Source: JAGOFO01 sp964522105
GTDB lineage: Bacteria; Myxococcota_A; UBA9042; DTJE01
Length of the DNA: 64,000 nt
Direction: 5' to 3'
Assembly (NCBI GenBank): GCA_964522105.1
Contig: CAZFVA010000004.1
Coordinates: 109,670-173,669, forward strand
Shown piece by piece: positions 42,485 through 51,834 of this stretch. Positions within the stretch are counted from its first letter, which is position 1, and every line of letters starts with the position of its first letter. Below the pieces are notes generated by a model. It searched no databases, was not told where the DNA came from, and saw only the letters and a list, made by a program, of their open reading frames with translations. The position numbers were made by a program, and so were the translations under genes.

Positions 42485-43353
42485 CGGGCGAAAGCCGGTC
42501 GTTCTTCAGCGTTTTTTACAAAACTGATCACAGCCTTCTGAATCGTGGTGGCCAGCTTCTGCTGATGGTCTGCCATAAGCAGCTTTCTGCCTTCGGAAAC
42601 GTGGGTGATGAACCCGGTTTCAATAACGACTGCGGGCATGTTTGCATGTTCCAGGACCGTGAACGGCGCCTGGCGGACTTCACGGTTTCTGACGTCGGCA
42701 AACGCCTTTGTCAGCGAACGCTGGATTTCCGAGGCCAGCAGTGAAGATTCATTCTGGTTTCCGTTGAACGCCATGTCGGCAAGAAGCACATCAAGCGATT
42801 GGTCGGGGTCTGCGGCAGACAGTGGACCATCCCGGCCGTTTTCGCGTTTCGCCAGTTCTTTTGTGGACGTATCGGAGCCAGCCCCGAGGTAGAAAGTTTC
42901 TATCCCGTTAGCTTCGGTATTTTCAGCCGCGTTGCAGTGAATCGACAGGAACAGGTCTGCGTCCAGGGCGTTCGCCATCTCGGCGCGGTCCGGAAGTGAC
43001 ACTGCCACATCGGCGACCCGCGTATAAAAAACAACAACGTTTTCAGACGCTTTCAGTAGTTCGCCAAGCTTCATGGCAATCTGCAGCGTCACGTACTTTT
43101 CATGCACCCCGTACGGCCCGATGGCCCCCATATTGTTCCCGCCATGCCCCGGGTCAATGACGACACGGATCGGGCGCTGTGCGGTTTTGGCTGCGGTAGG
43201 TTTTGCGGCGGTGGTCTTGCCCGCGGCCTTAGCGGTCGTAGATTTTCCGGCAGTAGACGTACCGGCCACAACCGTACCCGGCATGACAACAATAAACGCC
43301 GCCATCACCAGAAGGGCTGCAATCATCCTGATATTTGTGTACGTCTTCGCCAT
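42466..43353 (-). CDS. N-acetylmuramoyl-L-alanine amidase (Amidase_3, zinc type)
   Basis: 295 residues. N-terminal signal/anchor helix (IAALLVMAAFIVVMPG), an Ala/Lys/Thr-rich linker, then the catalytic domain: VVIDPGHGGNNMGAIG (zinc His), VHEKYVTL (zinc Glu), LFLSIHCNA (zinc His) and VVIETGFITH (catalytic Glu). Cleaves the peptide stem from peptidoglycan in the periplasm, in cell separation or remodelling. ATG 43353 at the signal peptide is chosen over a longer frame whose N-terminus looks non-coding. Confidence 0.93.
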   Translation of the reverse strand: MAKTYTNIRMIAALLVMAAFIVVMPGTVVAGTSTAGKSTTAKAAGKTTAAKPTAAKTAQRPIRVVIDPGHGGNNMGAIGPYGVHEKYVTLQIAMKLGELLKASENVVVFYTRVADVAVSLPDRAEMANALDADLFLSIHCNAAENTEANGIETFYLGAGSDTSTKELAKRENGRDGPLSAADPDQSLDVLLADMAFNGNQNESSLLASEIQRSLTKAFADVRNREVRQAPFTVLEHANMPAVVIETGFITHVSEGRKLLMADHQQKLATTIQKAVISFVKNAEERPAFARQYEVE

Positions 43354-43448
43354 GAACCCCGTTCGACACAATTTCCCGCTGATGATCGTACCGGTGTGGG
43401 GGCGAACCTGCCAAGAAGACGGCTTTCCTTTGGCCGTGATGCCGATGT

Positions 43449-45707
43449 CTACGGCGTTAGCGGCAGGATCGCGACGGGGTGGGCGAGGTCGGAGAGGGCC
43501 GAGGCGCGGATTTCGTCCATGGCGATGCTGAAGACCCAGTCGTCCATGAAGATGCTGCGCAGGACCGTGGAGTGCGAATCGGTCCACCAGTTCGAGCAGC
43601 CGCTTCCGTAATAGCCGTTGTATTCATCCTCGGCAGGCACCGGGTGGGGAATGCCGCCCAGATAAGTGAAGCCTTCTTCCTGCGTCACCCTGTAAACCAT
43701 CAGGCCGTTGAAGGTCATGGTCTGGCCGAAGTTTCCGTCGCCGCCGCCCTCGCAGACCTGCATCGGCAGGGCCAGCGCGTTGCGGGAAGCAAACCACGTG
43801 AATGCCAGGTGATTCGTCGCGGCCTCGGACGTGGTGCCGCGCGTACCGATGACTTCGCGATGCATCAGGGCTGGATTCGCGGGGTCGGTCACGTCGAACA
43901 CCGACAGGGCAATCCCGTCAAAATAGGCGAAGCTCCCTTGGTCGTCCGCGTCGTATCCGATGGTCAGCAGGTGAGTTTCGTCCATGAAGTGCATGTACGT
44001 GCTGAATCCGGGGATCTTCAGCTCGCCTGTTATCTTCGGGTCTGTGGGGTCTGACAGGTCGAGTACGTAAAGGGGATCGGTCTTCTTGAACGTAACTATG
44101 TATCCCTTGTCGCCGGAGAACCTGACCGACCTGATGTCCTCGGACGGCCCCATGTCGCCGACTGTGCCCACTTCGACCAGGCGGTCGCCTTCCTGACTGA
44201 AGACCCTGAGCGCGCTTGATGCATCGCTGAACAGGCTTCCAGACGTGGTCGCAACCCTCAGATATCCTTTGTATTCCGACAGGGAAAACTGGTTCAGGAT
44301 GCGTCCTGCCGCCAGTCCACTTGCCTCGTATGTGGTCGCGGGACCGTCGGCGGAAAGCGAGAAGCGATGCAGGGTCGTGGCTTCCTGAATGTCCTGGCCG
44401 CCACTCCATTCATCCACGGCAATCCCCTGGTAGCGGGCCGCCACGTACAACGACTGGCTGGATGAATAGATCGTTCCGGGGCGGGTCAGAATTGAAGATG
44501 CGGTCATGCCTTTGTCCGCGTTCATATCGAACGAAACTAAAGACAGCAGGCTCCCGCCGTCACCGGCGGCCGACAGGTAGTATTGTGAACAGTCGCCGAA
44601 CGGGCTTTTCAGGTTTTTCCAGTCCCCGCCGTCTAACACACGATCGGTCAGCCCAGGCAGGATGGTATCCGTGTCAGCTACCCAGGCGTTGATGTAGGCA
44701 ATATTTGTGGCGTGAAGCTCGCGGAACATGGCCTCCACCTCTTCACGCGTGAACGGAAGCGGATCCCCGTCGCACCGGTGGGTGTATTGCTGCAATTCAA
44801 TTGGCACATTTCTGTAATCTTGAGGTATGGCCGGCGGGTCCGAATACACGACCATGTAGATGAAATCGTTTACGCGGCGTGCCGCCAGAAACGTGCCGCT
44901 GAATTCAGATTCACGGACCACAGCCGGGTTTTCCAGATCGGTCAGATCCAGAACGGTGACCTTGAGCGGCCGCCCGTCGCCTGTAAGCTCGCAGTCATAA
45001 CCGTATGTGCACGAGTCGTAGTATTCATAACCCGATCCCAGCGACGAAAAGATGACCGCCCGACCTTCGTACACGAACATGCTGCGGGGGTCCCCTTCGA
45101 TGGCGGTCGTTGACAGGACTGTGGCCTCGGTCGGTGGCCATGCCTTCAGAACACGGAACTTCCCGTTAGCCAGCATGTAGATGTATGTGCCGTCGTTCTT
45201 CAGGAAGTCGGCTTCGTCCACATCGACTTCCTGATTGTTCGTTGTCGTGTATTCGTTAGCGGACGAACCTGAATCTCCCGGAGCAGATACGTCACACATG
45301 ACTACTGTATCCGCACCGTACCCGTAATCAGGTTCCGGCCGGCACTCATGCGTCCGGGTAACCGCGTACCAGCCATAGTTCATGCGCTGTTCCATGATGG
45401 CAACGGCCTGTTGACGCCACAGTTCGGTCAGTTCGCCACAATTCTGGCTTTTTCTCAGCGCGAATGAAGAAAGAACCGGGGTCGTTCCGGCATCGGGCCA
45501 GTTCGGTGAATCGCCATAATCATGTCCATCCTCCAGGACATCCCGCTGTCCATTATCCCCTGTTCCATCAGGGCCGTTGTCGCTCCAGTCCGGAACAGAC
45601 CAGCCATCTGCGGGATTTACGGTCGGGTCGCCACATCCGACAAATGCCAGAACGATTGCGAACGTGCCGATAAGTCTGAATCCTGAAGAAATGCATGACA
45701 GACGCAT
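43449..45707 (-). CDS. Beta-propeller domain lipoprotein
   Basis: 752 residues. Lipobox AFVGC, then a ~50-residue Asp/Gly/Pro/Asn-rich linker, and a large domain matching the bacterial 'beta propeller' family (Beta_propel): TNNQEVDVDEADFLKNDGTYIYML near residue 155, repeated blades with TVLDLTDLENPAVV, YVLDLSDPTDPKITGELKIPGFSTYMH and LSVFDVTDPANPAL. The cell-surface role is unknown. Such lipoproteins with acidic linkers are common in Myxococcota. A minus-strand promoter lies at 45764-45793. Confidence 0.87.
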   Translation of the reverse strand: MRLSCISSGFRLIGTFAIVLAFVGCGDPTVNPADGWSVPDWSDNGPDGTGDNGQRDVLEDGHDYGDSPNWPDAGTTPVLSSFALRKSQNCGELTELWRQQAVAIMEQRMNYGWYAVTRTHECRPEPDYGYGADTVVMCDVSAPGDSGSSANEYTTTNNQEVDVDEADFLKNDGTYIYMLANGKFRVLKAWPPTEATVLSTTAIEGDPRSMFVYEGRAVIFSSLGSGYEYYDSCTYGYDCELTGDGRPLKVTVLDLTDLENPAVVRESEFSGTFLAARRVNDFIYMVVYSDPPAIPQDYRNVPIELQQYTHRCDGDPLPFTREEVEAMFRELHATNIAYINAWVADTDTILPGLTDRVLDGGDWKNLKSPFGDCSQYYLSAAGDGGSLLSLVSFDMNADKGMTASSILTRPGTIYSSSQSLYVAARYQGIAVDEWSGGQDIQEATTLHRFSLSADGPATTYEASGLAAGRILNQFSLSEYKGYLRVATTSGSLFSDASSALRVFSQEGDRLVEVGTVGDMGPSEDIRSVRFSGDKGYIVTFKKTDPLYVLDLSDPTDPKITGELKIPGFSTYMHFMDETHLLTIGYDADDQGSFAYFDGIALSVFDVTDPANPALMHREVIGTRGTTSEAATNHLAFTWFASRNALALPMQVCEGGGDGNFGQTMTFNGLMVYRVTQEEGFTYLGGIPHPVPAEDEYNGYYGSGCSNWWTDSHSTVLRSIFMDDWVFSIAMDEIRASALSDLAHPVAILPLTP

Positions 45708-45763
45708 AATGACCTCCCACGGATTACTCCGGGAACAACCAGCCAGATGACCTCGTTGAAGAC

Positions 45764-45793
45764 ACTATACGGAAATCACGATCAAGTAATCAA
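45764..45793 (-). promoter_or_regulatory. Possible promoter of the beta-propeller lipoprotein
   Basis: Minus strand TTGATT (45793-45788), 18-bp spacer, TATAGT (45769-45764), 57 bp before the start. The rest of the 232-bp divergent region up to dam shows no clear plus-strand promoter. Confidence 0.5.
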
Positions 45794-45939
45794 ATTGACA
45801 AAACGGAAACTTCCGGGACAACGGCCTGATTGCTGCCACCCCCGTTTTGATGTAAGTTTCTACCTGAAACCTGGCTGATTACCGCCCTCGAAACAGACGG
45901 TTTTCTAAATACCGACAAGGAGCCACGATAATCAGGCAT

Positions 45940-46758
45940 ATGGCAAAAACAGCCCTCAGGCCATTTGTAAAATGGGCGGGTGGCAAGCGGCAACTGATGG
46001 ATTTGCTGTTGTCAAACGCCCCGAAAGCTTATGGAACTTTTGTGGAACCGTTTGTTGGTGGCGGGGCGCTGCTTTTCAATCTGAAACCAAAGAATGCGAT
46101 TGTTTCAGACATTAATCCTGAATTAATCAATGCTTATCAGCAGATCAGGAAAGACCACGAAGGTCTGCTGGCATCGTTACGCAACCACATAAATGAAAAG
46201 GACTACTTCTACTCGGTCAGGGCTCAGGATCCATCGGGCATGACAGACATTGAGCGGGCAAGCCGGTTCATATTCCTGAACAAGACTTGTTATAACGGGC
46301 TCTACAGGGAAAACAGCAAAGGAAAATTCAACGTTCCTTTCGGGCGGTACAAGAACCCGAACATTGACGACGCAGACAATTTGCAGGCCATTGCAACATA
46401 TCTGAACGATTCAGAAATCCAGATTTTGTGTCAGGACTTCAGGTCCACGGCAAACATGGCGAAGCCGGGCGATTTTGTGTACTTTGACCCGCCGTATCAT
46501 CCGATCAGTCAGACGGCATCGTTCACCAGATACGCGAAGGGCGATTTCACGGCTAAAGACCAGGAAGAGCTTGCGCAGACGTTTCGGGAGCTGGCCGACA
46601 AAGGCTGCAAAGTGATGTTGAGCAACAGTAACGTTCCGTTGATAAAAGAACTTTACCGTGGTTTTAACGTCATTGAAATTGAGGCGTCGCGGTTCATCAA
46701 TTGTAAAGCGGGCAGCCGTGGCAAGGGCATGTACGAAGTTCTGGTCAAGAGCTGGTAG
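45940..46758 (+). CDS. dam: DNA adenine methyltransferase (Dam, D12 class)
   Basis: 272 residues. FVKWAGGKRQL and FVEPFVGGGALLFN form the AdoMet site, VYFDPPYHPIS the catalytic DPPY motif, FLNKTCYNGLYRENSKGKFNVPFG the target-recognition part of GATC-type (Dam/DpnM) enzymes, and LSNSN a late motif. Methylates adenine N6, probably in GATC (family inference). No restriction endonuclease gene adjoins, so an orphan regulatory or mismatch-repair role fits. The AAGGAG at 45917-45922 is 17 nt from the ATG, which is far. Flanked by unrelated genes on the other strand. Confidence 0.92.
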   Translation: MAKTALRPFVKWAGGKRQLMDLLLSNAPKAYGTFVEPFVGGGALLFNLKPKNAIVSDINPELINAYQQIRKDHEGLLASLRNHINEKDYFYSVRAQDPSGMTDIERASRFIFLNKTCYNGLYRENSKGKFNVPFGRYKNPNIDDADNLQAIATYLNDSEIQILCQDFRSTANMAKPGDFVYFDPPYHPISQTASFTRYAKGDFTAKDQEELAQTFRELADKGCKVMLSNSNVPLIKELYRGFNVIEIEASRFINCKAGSRGKGMYEVLVKSW

Positions 46759-46780
46759 AACCGGTTGAACCGGGGATGTT

Positions 46781-47938
46781 TCAGGTCAGTTTCATAGCCT
46801 TATCAAGGTCACGGCGCAGCGTGGTCAGGTCATCGTACGATGCCGGGTCCATGCTGGCGGCGCGGGCGAACGATTCAATCGTCTTTTCAATGAACGGGAC
46901 GATGTCGCCGAAGCTGAGTGCGCCGGCAAGGAAGCGGGCGACGGCAGATTCGTCGGCGGCGGCCAGGACCATCGGCATGCAGCCACCGGCGGAAAGGACC
47001 AGATGACCAAGGCCGATGGCGCGGCGTTCGAAGGCGTCCGGGGTGCGCATGCGGTTGATGGCCTCGGCGGCGGCGGCGCCTTTCAGAATTACGGTATCTG
47101 CGCCCGGATCAAGGCCGAGCGCCGTTCTTACCGGACCTTCCATCGACGCAGGCGACACAAGGGCGCTTGTCCTGCCGTCCGTTGTGATCACGGCGGCATG
47201 AACGGTTGCATCCTGGTCAAACATGACTTGGATTTTGTCAGGGGCGATGTCGAACAGGATGGCGGCTTCAACAACTTCCAGGGCTTTATTCACAAGGGTC
47301 GCCGAATCAACGGTGATTCTGCTGCCCATCTTCCAGACCGGGTGATGCAGGACTCTTGAGGGCTGAAGGTGGTGCCTTTCGGACGCCAGAATGTCGCGGA
47401 CGGCCCCGCCACTGCCGGTGATAATCAATTCAGCGACGTGATCGGCGCCCCCGGCTTCGTTAATAAGTATTGAAGCGGCCGCGTGTTCTGAATCGACCGG
47501 TCTGATGTCGCACCCGCCTGCAGCGGCGGCCAGCGGACCTTTCAGATAACGGCCCCACGCGACGAACGCTTCTTTGTTGCCTATGGCGACAGGCAGGCGG
47601 CGACGGATCGCTTCTTCGGCCGCCTGGTATCCATCAAGCCCGGCAGATACGACGACCGCACTTTGCGCATGTCTGAAAGCTTCAGAAACTGAATTGACCC
47701 TTTGAGTACCGGATTCTTCAAGTGCTTCAGAAAGTTCTGGTGATGGCTTGCCGTCAAAAGACACAGTCAGCGGGCGCATCTGGCGTACCAGTTCGGCAAG
47801 CCGTCTGTGGTTCGTCATTCCGTCAAGGTGCGCGCACCGGATACCTTCCTGGATAAGCACATTGCAGACGTACCCGCCAAGCGAACCGGTGGCCCCGAAA
47901 ACGGCCGGATCACGCAGTGTATTGAATAAACAGGACAA
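46781..47938 (-). CDS. dxr: 1-deoxy-D-xylulose 5-phosphate reductoisomerase
   Basis: 385 residues, second enzyme of the MEP isoprenoid pathway; uses NADPH. FGATGSLGGYV (NADPH), AIGNKEAFVAWG, RPVDSEHAAASIL (metal), ITGSGGAVRDI, HPVWKMGSRITVDSATLVNKALEVVEA (substrate loop with Trp, then metal Glu). A little divergent: the usual HPNW is HPVW and GSTGS is GATGS. TTG 47938 start, with GGGAA upstream. Downstream of the Ser/Thr kinase on the same strand, 72 bp away. Confidence 0.93.
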   Translation of the reverse strand: MSCLFNTLRDPAVFGATGSLGGYVCNVLIQEGIRCAHLDGMTNHRRLAELVRQMRPLTVSFDGKPSPELSEALEESGTQRVNSVSEAFRHAQSAVVVSAGLDGYQAAEEAIRRRLPVAIGNKEAFVAWGRYLKGPLAAAAGGCDIRPVDSEHAAASILINEAGGADHVAELIITGSGGAVRDILASERHHLQPSRVLHHPVWKMGSRITVDSATLVNKALEVVEAAILFDIAPDKIQVMFDQDATVHAAVITTDGRTSALVSPASMEGPVRTALGLDPGADTVILKGAAAAEAINRMRTPDAFERRAIGLGHLVLSAGGCMPMVLAAADESAVARFLAGALSFGDIVPFIEKTIESFARAASMDPASYDDLTTLRRDLDKAMKLT

Positions 47939-47967
47939 TTCCCGACCCAGGTTAATTTTTTGTCAAT

Positions 47968-47996
47968 TTACTAGTCACGAATTCAGGCGTGAACAA
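47968..47996 (-). promoter_or_regulatory. Possible dxr promoter
   Basis: Minus strand TTGTTC (47996-47991), 17-bp spacer, TAGTAA (47973-47968), 30 bp before the TTG start. Moderate match only. Confidence 0.35.
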
Positions 47997-48010
47997 AAGT
48001 TTTGCGTTAA

Positions 48011-49339
48011 TCAAAAGTTCAGAAGTTTCGCCAGGTACATCTGCCACAGATACCAACCGCCGACACCAATCGCGCCCAGAATCCCGATCACGGCAAACAC
48101 CTTGACCACCGGACTGCCGCCCGACTTGTTTTCAGGTCTGGTCATCGCCATCATCGGGATAGTTTCGCGGCCTTCAAGCATGTCCACAAGCGCCGATCCC
48201 TGAGTCCTTCCCTTTGACGATTCCATCGCCTCGGATGAAGTGCCTTTCAGGTCCGCCGATGAAATGCGGCCTTCTTCCAGTCTGGTCAGTTCTTCAATCC
48301 GGATAGGCGCGCTGCCGTCAACGGGCAGATTGCGACCGGCGTAACGCATCATCGAAAGCGACAGAATTTCTTCTGAAATCAAGGCGCTGATGCGGTCCTG
48401 ACTGATGTTTTCTTCGGCCACTTCGTCCATTGCGAAGATGCTGCGCAGGAATTCCGACAGGTCGTACGACGTGACTTTCAGGCCCCTGGAAAACAGGAAC
48501 TGCATAAGGTCATCGCCCATTTCCTGGGCGCTGTGGTAACGCTTTCTGGGGTCGCGGGCCAGGGCCTTGCGGACCATCTGGTCAAGTTCTTCGGGGACTT
48601 CGTCGTTCAGCAGGGTCAGCGACGGCACTTCGGCCTTTTCGACCATCTTGGCCGTGTCGATTTCGTTGTTTCCCAGGAACAGGCGGCGGTTGGCCAGCAG
48701 CTCCCACAGGACGATACCGATCGAAAAGATGTCTGCCCTGAAATCAACAGTCCTTCCATCCAGAGATTCCGGTGAAAGGTACGAAAATTTACCTTTTACA
48801 ATGCCGGGGTCGGTCAGTTCGGCCTGTGTCATGGCCTTGGCAAGCCCGAAGTCGGTCAGTTTGACTTCGCCGGAATGGGAAACCAGGATGTTCGGCGGGG
48901 AAATGTCGCGGTGGACGATGCCAAGCACGTTGCCGTCGGAATCACGGCGTTCGTGGGCGTGGGCCAGGCCTTTCAAGGCCTCGGTCACCAGAAAAACGGC
49001 GTTGGCGACCGGGAATCTCTGCCCGACTTCGGAAAGGCGCTGGAAGATGCGCCGCAGGTTGCGGCCTTCGACCAGCTCCATAACTATAAAATATGTGTCC
49101 TGCGAACGGCCGACGTCGAAAACCTGAACTATATTTGCGTGGTTGAGGTGCATCGCAAGACGCGCCTCGTCCAGGAACATGTTTACGAATTTCGGTTTGG
49201 TACACAGATTTGGAAGGATTCGCTTGATCGCGACGGACTTTTCAAACCCGTCCAGAGTGATGGCTTTGGCGCGGTAGATCTCGGCCATCCCACCCGAATC
49301 AATCTTTTCCAGTATCTTGTACCGCTGTCGATCGCCCAT
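48011..49339 (-). CDS. Membrane Ser/Thr protein kinase (PknB-like)
   Basis: 442 residues. N-terminal kinase domain (about 1-275) complete: KIDSGGMAEIYRA (Gly loop), VAIKRILPNL (Lys), VMELVEGRNL, IVHRDISPPNILV (catalytic Asp and Asn), LTDFGLAKA, YLSPESLDGR, DIFSIGIVLWELL. A ~130-residue linker and one C-terminal membrane helix (about 412-432) with a very short tail outside. HRDISPPN and the overall layout are typical of Myxococcota kinases. ATG 49339 is chosen because the domain starts directly after it. Divergent from dnaN. Confidence 0.93.
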   Translation of the reverse strand: MGDRQRYKILEKIDSGGMAEIYRAKAITLDGFEKSVAIKRILPNLCTKPKFVNMFLDEARLAMHLNHANIVQVFDVGRSQDTYFIVMELVEGRNLRRIFQRLSEVGQRFPVANAVFLVTEALKGLAHAHERRDSDGNVLGIVHRDISPPNILVSHSGEVKLTDFGLAKAMTQAELTDPGIVKGKFSYLSPESLDGRTVDFRADIFSIGIVLWELLANRRLFLGNNEIDTAKMVEKAEVPSLTLLNDEVPEELDQMVRKALARDPRKRYHSAQEMGDDLMQFLFSRGLKVTSYDLSEFLRSIFAMDEVAEENISQDRISALISEEILSLSMMRYAGRNLPVDGSAPIRIEELTRLEEGRISSADLKGTSSEAMESSKGRTQGSALVDMLEGRETIPMMAMTRPENKSGGSPVVKVFAVIGILGAIGVGGWYLWQMYLAKLLNF

Positions 49340-49440
49340 ATTTTCACCGCTGTCATTCGGCTCGAAATCCGCAAGCCGGACTAATTTACCCTTATTCTGA
49401 AAGAAATTGAAGGGCTGTATTGCATGTGCGCTGTTACTGA

Positions 49441-49470
49441 TTGACGGACGGCATCCATCATGACTACGAT
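49441..49470 (+). promoter_or_regulatory. Possible dnaN promoter
   Basis: TTGACG at 49441-49446, 18-bp spacer, TACGAT at 49465-49470, 46 bp before the dnaN start. No DnaA-box cluster was seen in this 177-bp divergent region. Confidence 0.5.
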
Positions 49471-49516
49471 AGCAACCGTTCATTAATAACAGATCTCTCT
49501 TATTAAGGTGTACGGC

Positions 49517-50641
49517 ATGGAATTCACGGCTGCTAAAAAAGATTTTGCTTCGGCACTTGCCAAAGCTCAGGGCATTCCGGAACAAAGGAATCTTTCCAGT
49601 GTAATGGCTAACATTCTTCTGGAATCTATCGGCGATGACGCTGTCCGCCTGACCGCCCAGTCATATGAAGTCACGCTGGTTACGACGTTTCCAGCGCACG
49701 TTACGAAGCCGGGAAAGATGGCTTTGACGGCGCGCAGTCTGACGGATCGTGCCCGCATGCTTCCCGAGGCCCCGGTCAGCCTGAGCCTGATGGACAATCA
49801 GTGGGCGAATCTGAGTGTCGGCGCGCGTTCTTCGACAATCCCCGGGATACTTCCCGAGAATATGCCCGAAATCGCCGACCCTGCGCCAGTCGTGGAAATC
49901 CTTTTCCCGAGGGCTTTGCTGCTTGAAATCGCTGATCGCGTCGGATTTGCAATGTCTGTCGATGAAGGCAGGCCGAATCTGAACGGCATCAATATTTGTG
50001 TGAATCCATGCGAAGGCGGCGCGTCGATTGACGCCGTGGCCACCGATGGTCACCGGCTTTCATGGGTCAACCGCGTTATTCCGACAGGCGGCGCGCCGGT
50101 TGAACAGGTTACGGCCATTCTTCACAGAAAGGGCGTGGCGGATCTGAAGCGCTTCCTGGAAGGCGTTGAAGGCGACGTCAAGGTCGGATTCCTGCGTCAT
50201 GCCGTCGTTTTCACGGTCGATAACGGGTATCTGCTGGTTCGTCAGATCGAGCTTGAATATCCCGAATTCAGAAAGGTCGTACCGGCCGGTTTCAGGTTCA
50301 GCGTTGATTTCAACCGCGATGAATTCATTTCTGCAGTCAAGTGGGCCCAGCCCTCGATTTCGCAGGAAAAGACCCCGCTGGTCAGGCTTCGTTTCGAGCC
50401 CGGCAAGATTACGGTCATGGCCCGCGACCCCGAGCGTGGCGACGCCAATACCGGAATTGACGCTGCGTACGAAGGCGAAACGTTTGAAATCGCCTACAAC
50501 AACCGCTACCTGCTTGAAGCGCTTTCGGCCATGGGCGGCGATGCTGTCCGCCTGTCAATCAAGGGCGAGGCAAGTGCGTCCCTGTTGACCAGTCCCGATG
50601 ATGAAGGCCTGAAGCAGGTCATCATGCCCGTGCGCATCTGA
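49517..50641 (+). CDS. dnaN: DNA polymerase III sliding clamp (beta subunit)
   Basis: 374 residues, three-domain clamp. MEFTAAKKDFASALAKAQGI at the N-terminus, LSSVMANILLE, TARSLTDRARMLPEAPVSL, VATDGHRLSWV (domain 2) and the C-terminal VIMPVRI, where the partner-binding pocket ends. Encircles DNA and tethers polymerase. ATG 49517 has AAGGTG 6 nt upstream; GTG 49508 is an alternative. First in dnaN-recF-murA; dnaA is not upstream as it often is. Confidence 0.96.
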   Translation: MEFTAAKKDFASALAKAQGIPEQRNLSSVMANILLESIGDDAVRLTAQSYEVTLVTTFPAHVTKPGKMALTARSLTDRARMLPEAPVSLSLMDNQWANLSVGARSSTIPGILPENMPEIADPAPVVEILFPRALLLEIADRVGFAMSVDEGRPNLNGINICVNPCEGGASIDAVATDGHRLSWVNRVIPTGGAPVEQVTAILHRKGVADLKRFLEGVEGDVKVGFLRHAVVFTVDNGYLLVRQIELEYPEFRKVVPAGFRFSVDFNRDEFISAVKWAQPSISQEKTPLVRLRFEPGKITVMARDPERGDANTGIDAAYEGETFEIAYNNRYLLEALSAMGGDAVRLSIKGEASASLLTSPDDEGLKQVIMPVRI

Positions 50642-50660
50642 CAAGACCGGAGCGTCAAGC

Positions 50661-51833
50661 TTGAAGGTCCTCTCAATAGAAATCTGTAATTTCAGGAACA
50701 TCAAGTCGCAGGTCGTTTCGTTCGGTCCCGGCGTCAATTTGATTAAGGGGTCGAACGGGCAGGGAAAAACTAACCTGGTCGAGGCCGTTTCGTTCCTTTC
50801 ATGGCTTAAATCATTCAGGACATCAAGAACGGCGGACCTTATCAGGGCCGGTCAGGGCGTCAATTGTGAGTGCGCTGTGGTGGCCGCCGTAGTCAGTGGC
50901 GTTGACGGTCAGCACGAAATCAGGGCCGAAATCGGGCGCGGCTATCGCAAGGTAATCATTGATGGATCTCCGGTAACTTCAGCCCGCGACACGATGGAGA
51001 TTTTGTCCGTGACGTGCCTGAGTCCTGATGATCCGGGCGTCCTTGAAGGCGGGCCGGACGGGCGCCGCATCCTGATAGACCGCTTCGCCGCGATGATTGA
51101 TCCGCAACGGACGGCCATGTTTTCTGGATACGCCCGACTGCTGAAGGAACGAAACGTTCTGCTGCGAAACGGTAACGGCGATATGGACCTGCTGGACGCT
51201 GTCGAGCAGAACTTGTCGGAGTACGGCGCGGAGTACGTCGCAGTCAGGCTGGACGCGCTTGATCGGGTCGTTGCGCGGCTGCCGCAGACGCTGTCGGAAA
51301 TGACCGGTGCGGACCTTTTTGTGACGGCAGGCTATTCATCCAGGTGGTTGCCTTCAGAGCTGGCGGCCGTTTCGTCGCGCCGCAGCGGTGCTTTCAGGAA
51401 GGACGCTGCTGGTCTGCTGAGGGCCGCTCTGGCCGCAAAAAGAGTTTCGGACACGGCCATCGGTTACACAACTGTCGGGCCTCATGCCGATGACATCGAG
51501 GTCGGACTTGAAGGTTTGAAGGCGCGTGGACACGCCAGTCGCGGGCAGAAAAAGGTGCTGATGCTTGCGTGGAAGGCCGCCGAGGCCGCCGAGATTGCGG
51601 CCTTGAGGGGTGAGGACCCGGTGCTGGTCCTTGATGACGCGCTGGCGGATCTGGATCCCGATCGGCAGGCCGGTGTCGTTGCGTTTCTGACCAGATATGC
51701 CGGTCAGTCTTTCATCACAAGTGCGGTTACAGATCCTGTAGTTTTTTGCGGTGCAGATGTGATAGATGCTTTATGCGGCGTTTTTACTCCGGCATGCCTG
51801 CCGATTTGCGGTGATGTGACTGTAACAGGATGA
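50661..51833 (+). CDS. recF: DNA replication/repair protein RecF
   Basis: 390 residues, SMC-like ATPase that loads RecA at gaps. Walker A IKGSNGQGKTNLVEAV, CLSPDDPGVLEGGPDGRRILIDR (RecF-specific), TVGPHADDIEV, signature region RGQKKVLMLAWKAAE and Walker B VLVLDDALADLD. TTG start with GGAGCG upstream, 19 bp after dnaN; stops 1 bp before the murA start codon. Standard length. Confidence 0.95.
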   Translation: MKVLSIEICNFRNIKSQVVSFGPGVNLIKGSNGQGKTNLVEAVSFLSWLKSFRTSRTADLIRAGQGVNCECAVVAAVVSGVDGQHEIRAEIGRGYRKVIIDGSPVTSARDTMEILSVTCLSPDDPGVLEGGPDGRRILIDRFAAMIDPQRTAMFSGYARLLKERNVLLRNGNGDMDLLDAVEQNLSEYGAEYVAVRLDALDRVVARLPQTLSEMTGADLFVTAGYSSRWLPSELAAVSSRRSGAFRKDAAGLLRAALAAKRVSDTAIGYTTVGPHADDIEVGLEGLKARGHASRGQKKVLMLAWKAAEAAEIAALRGEDPVLVLDDALADLDPDRQAGVVAFLTRYAGQSFITSAVTDPVVFCGADVIDALCGVFTPACLPICGDVTVTG

Positions 51834-51834
51834 A

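Noticed and set aside
49340..49516. Replication origin upstream of dnaN
   Set aside because: No cluster of TTATCCACA-like DnaA boxes or AT-rich unwinding region was seen.
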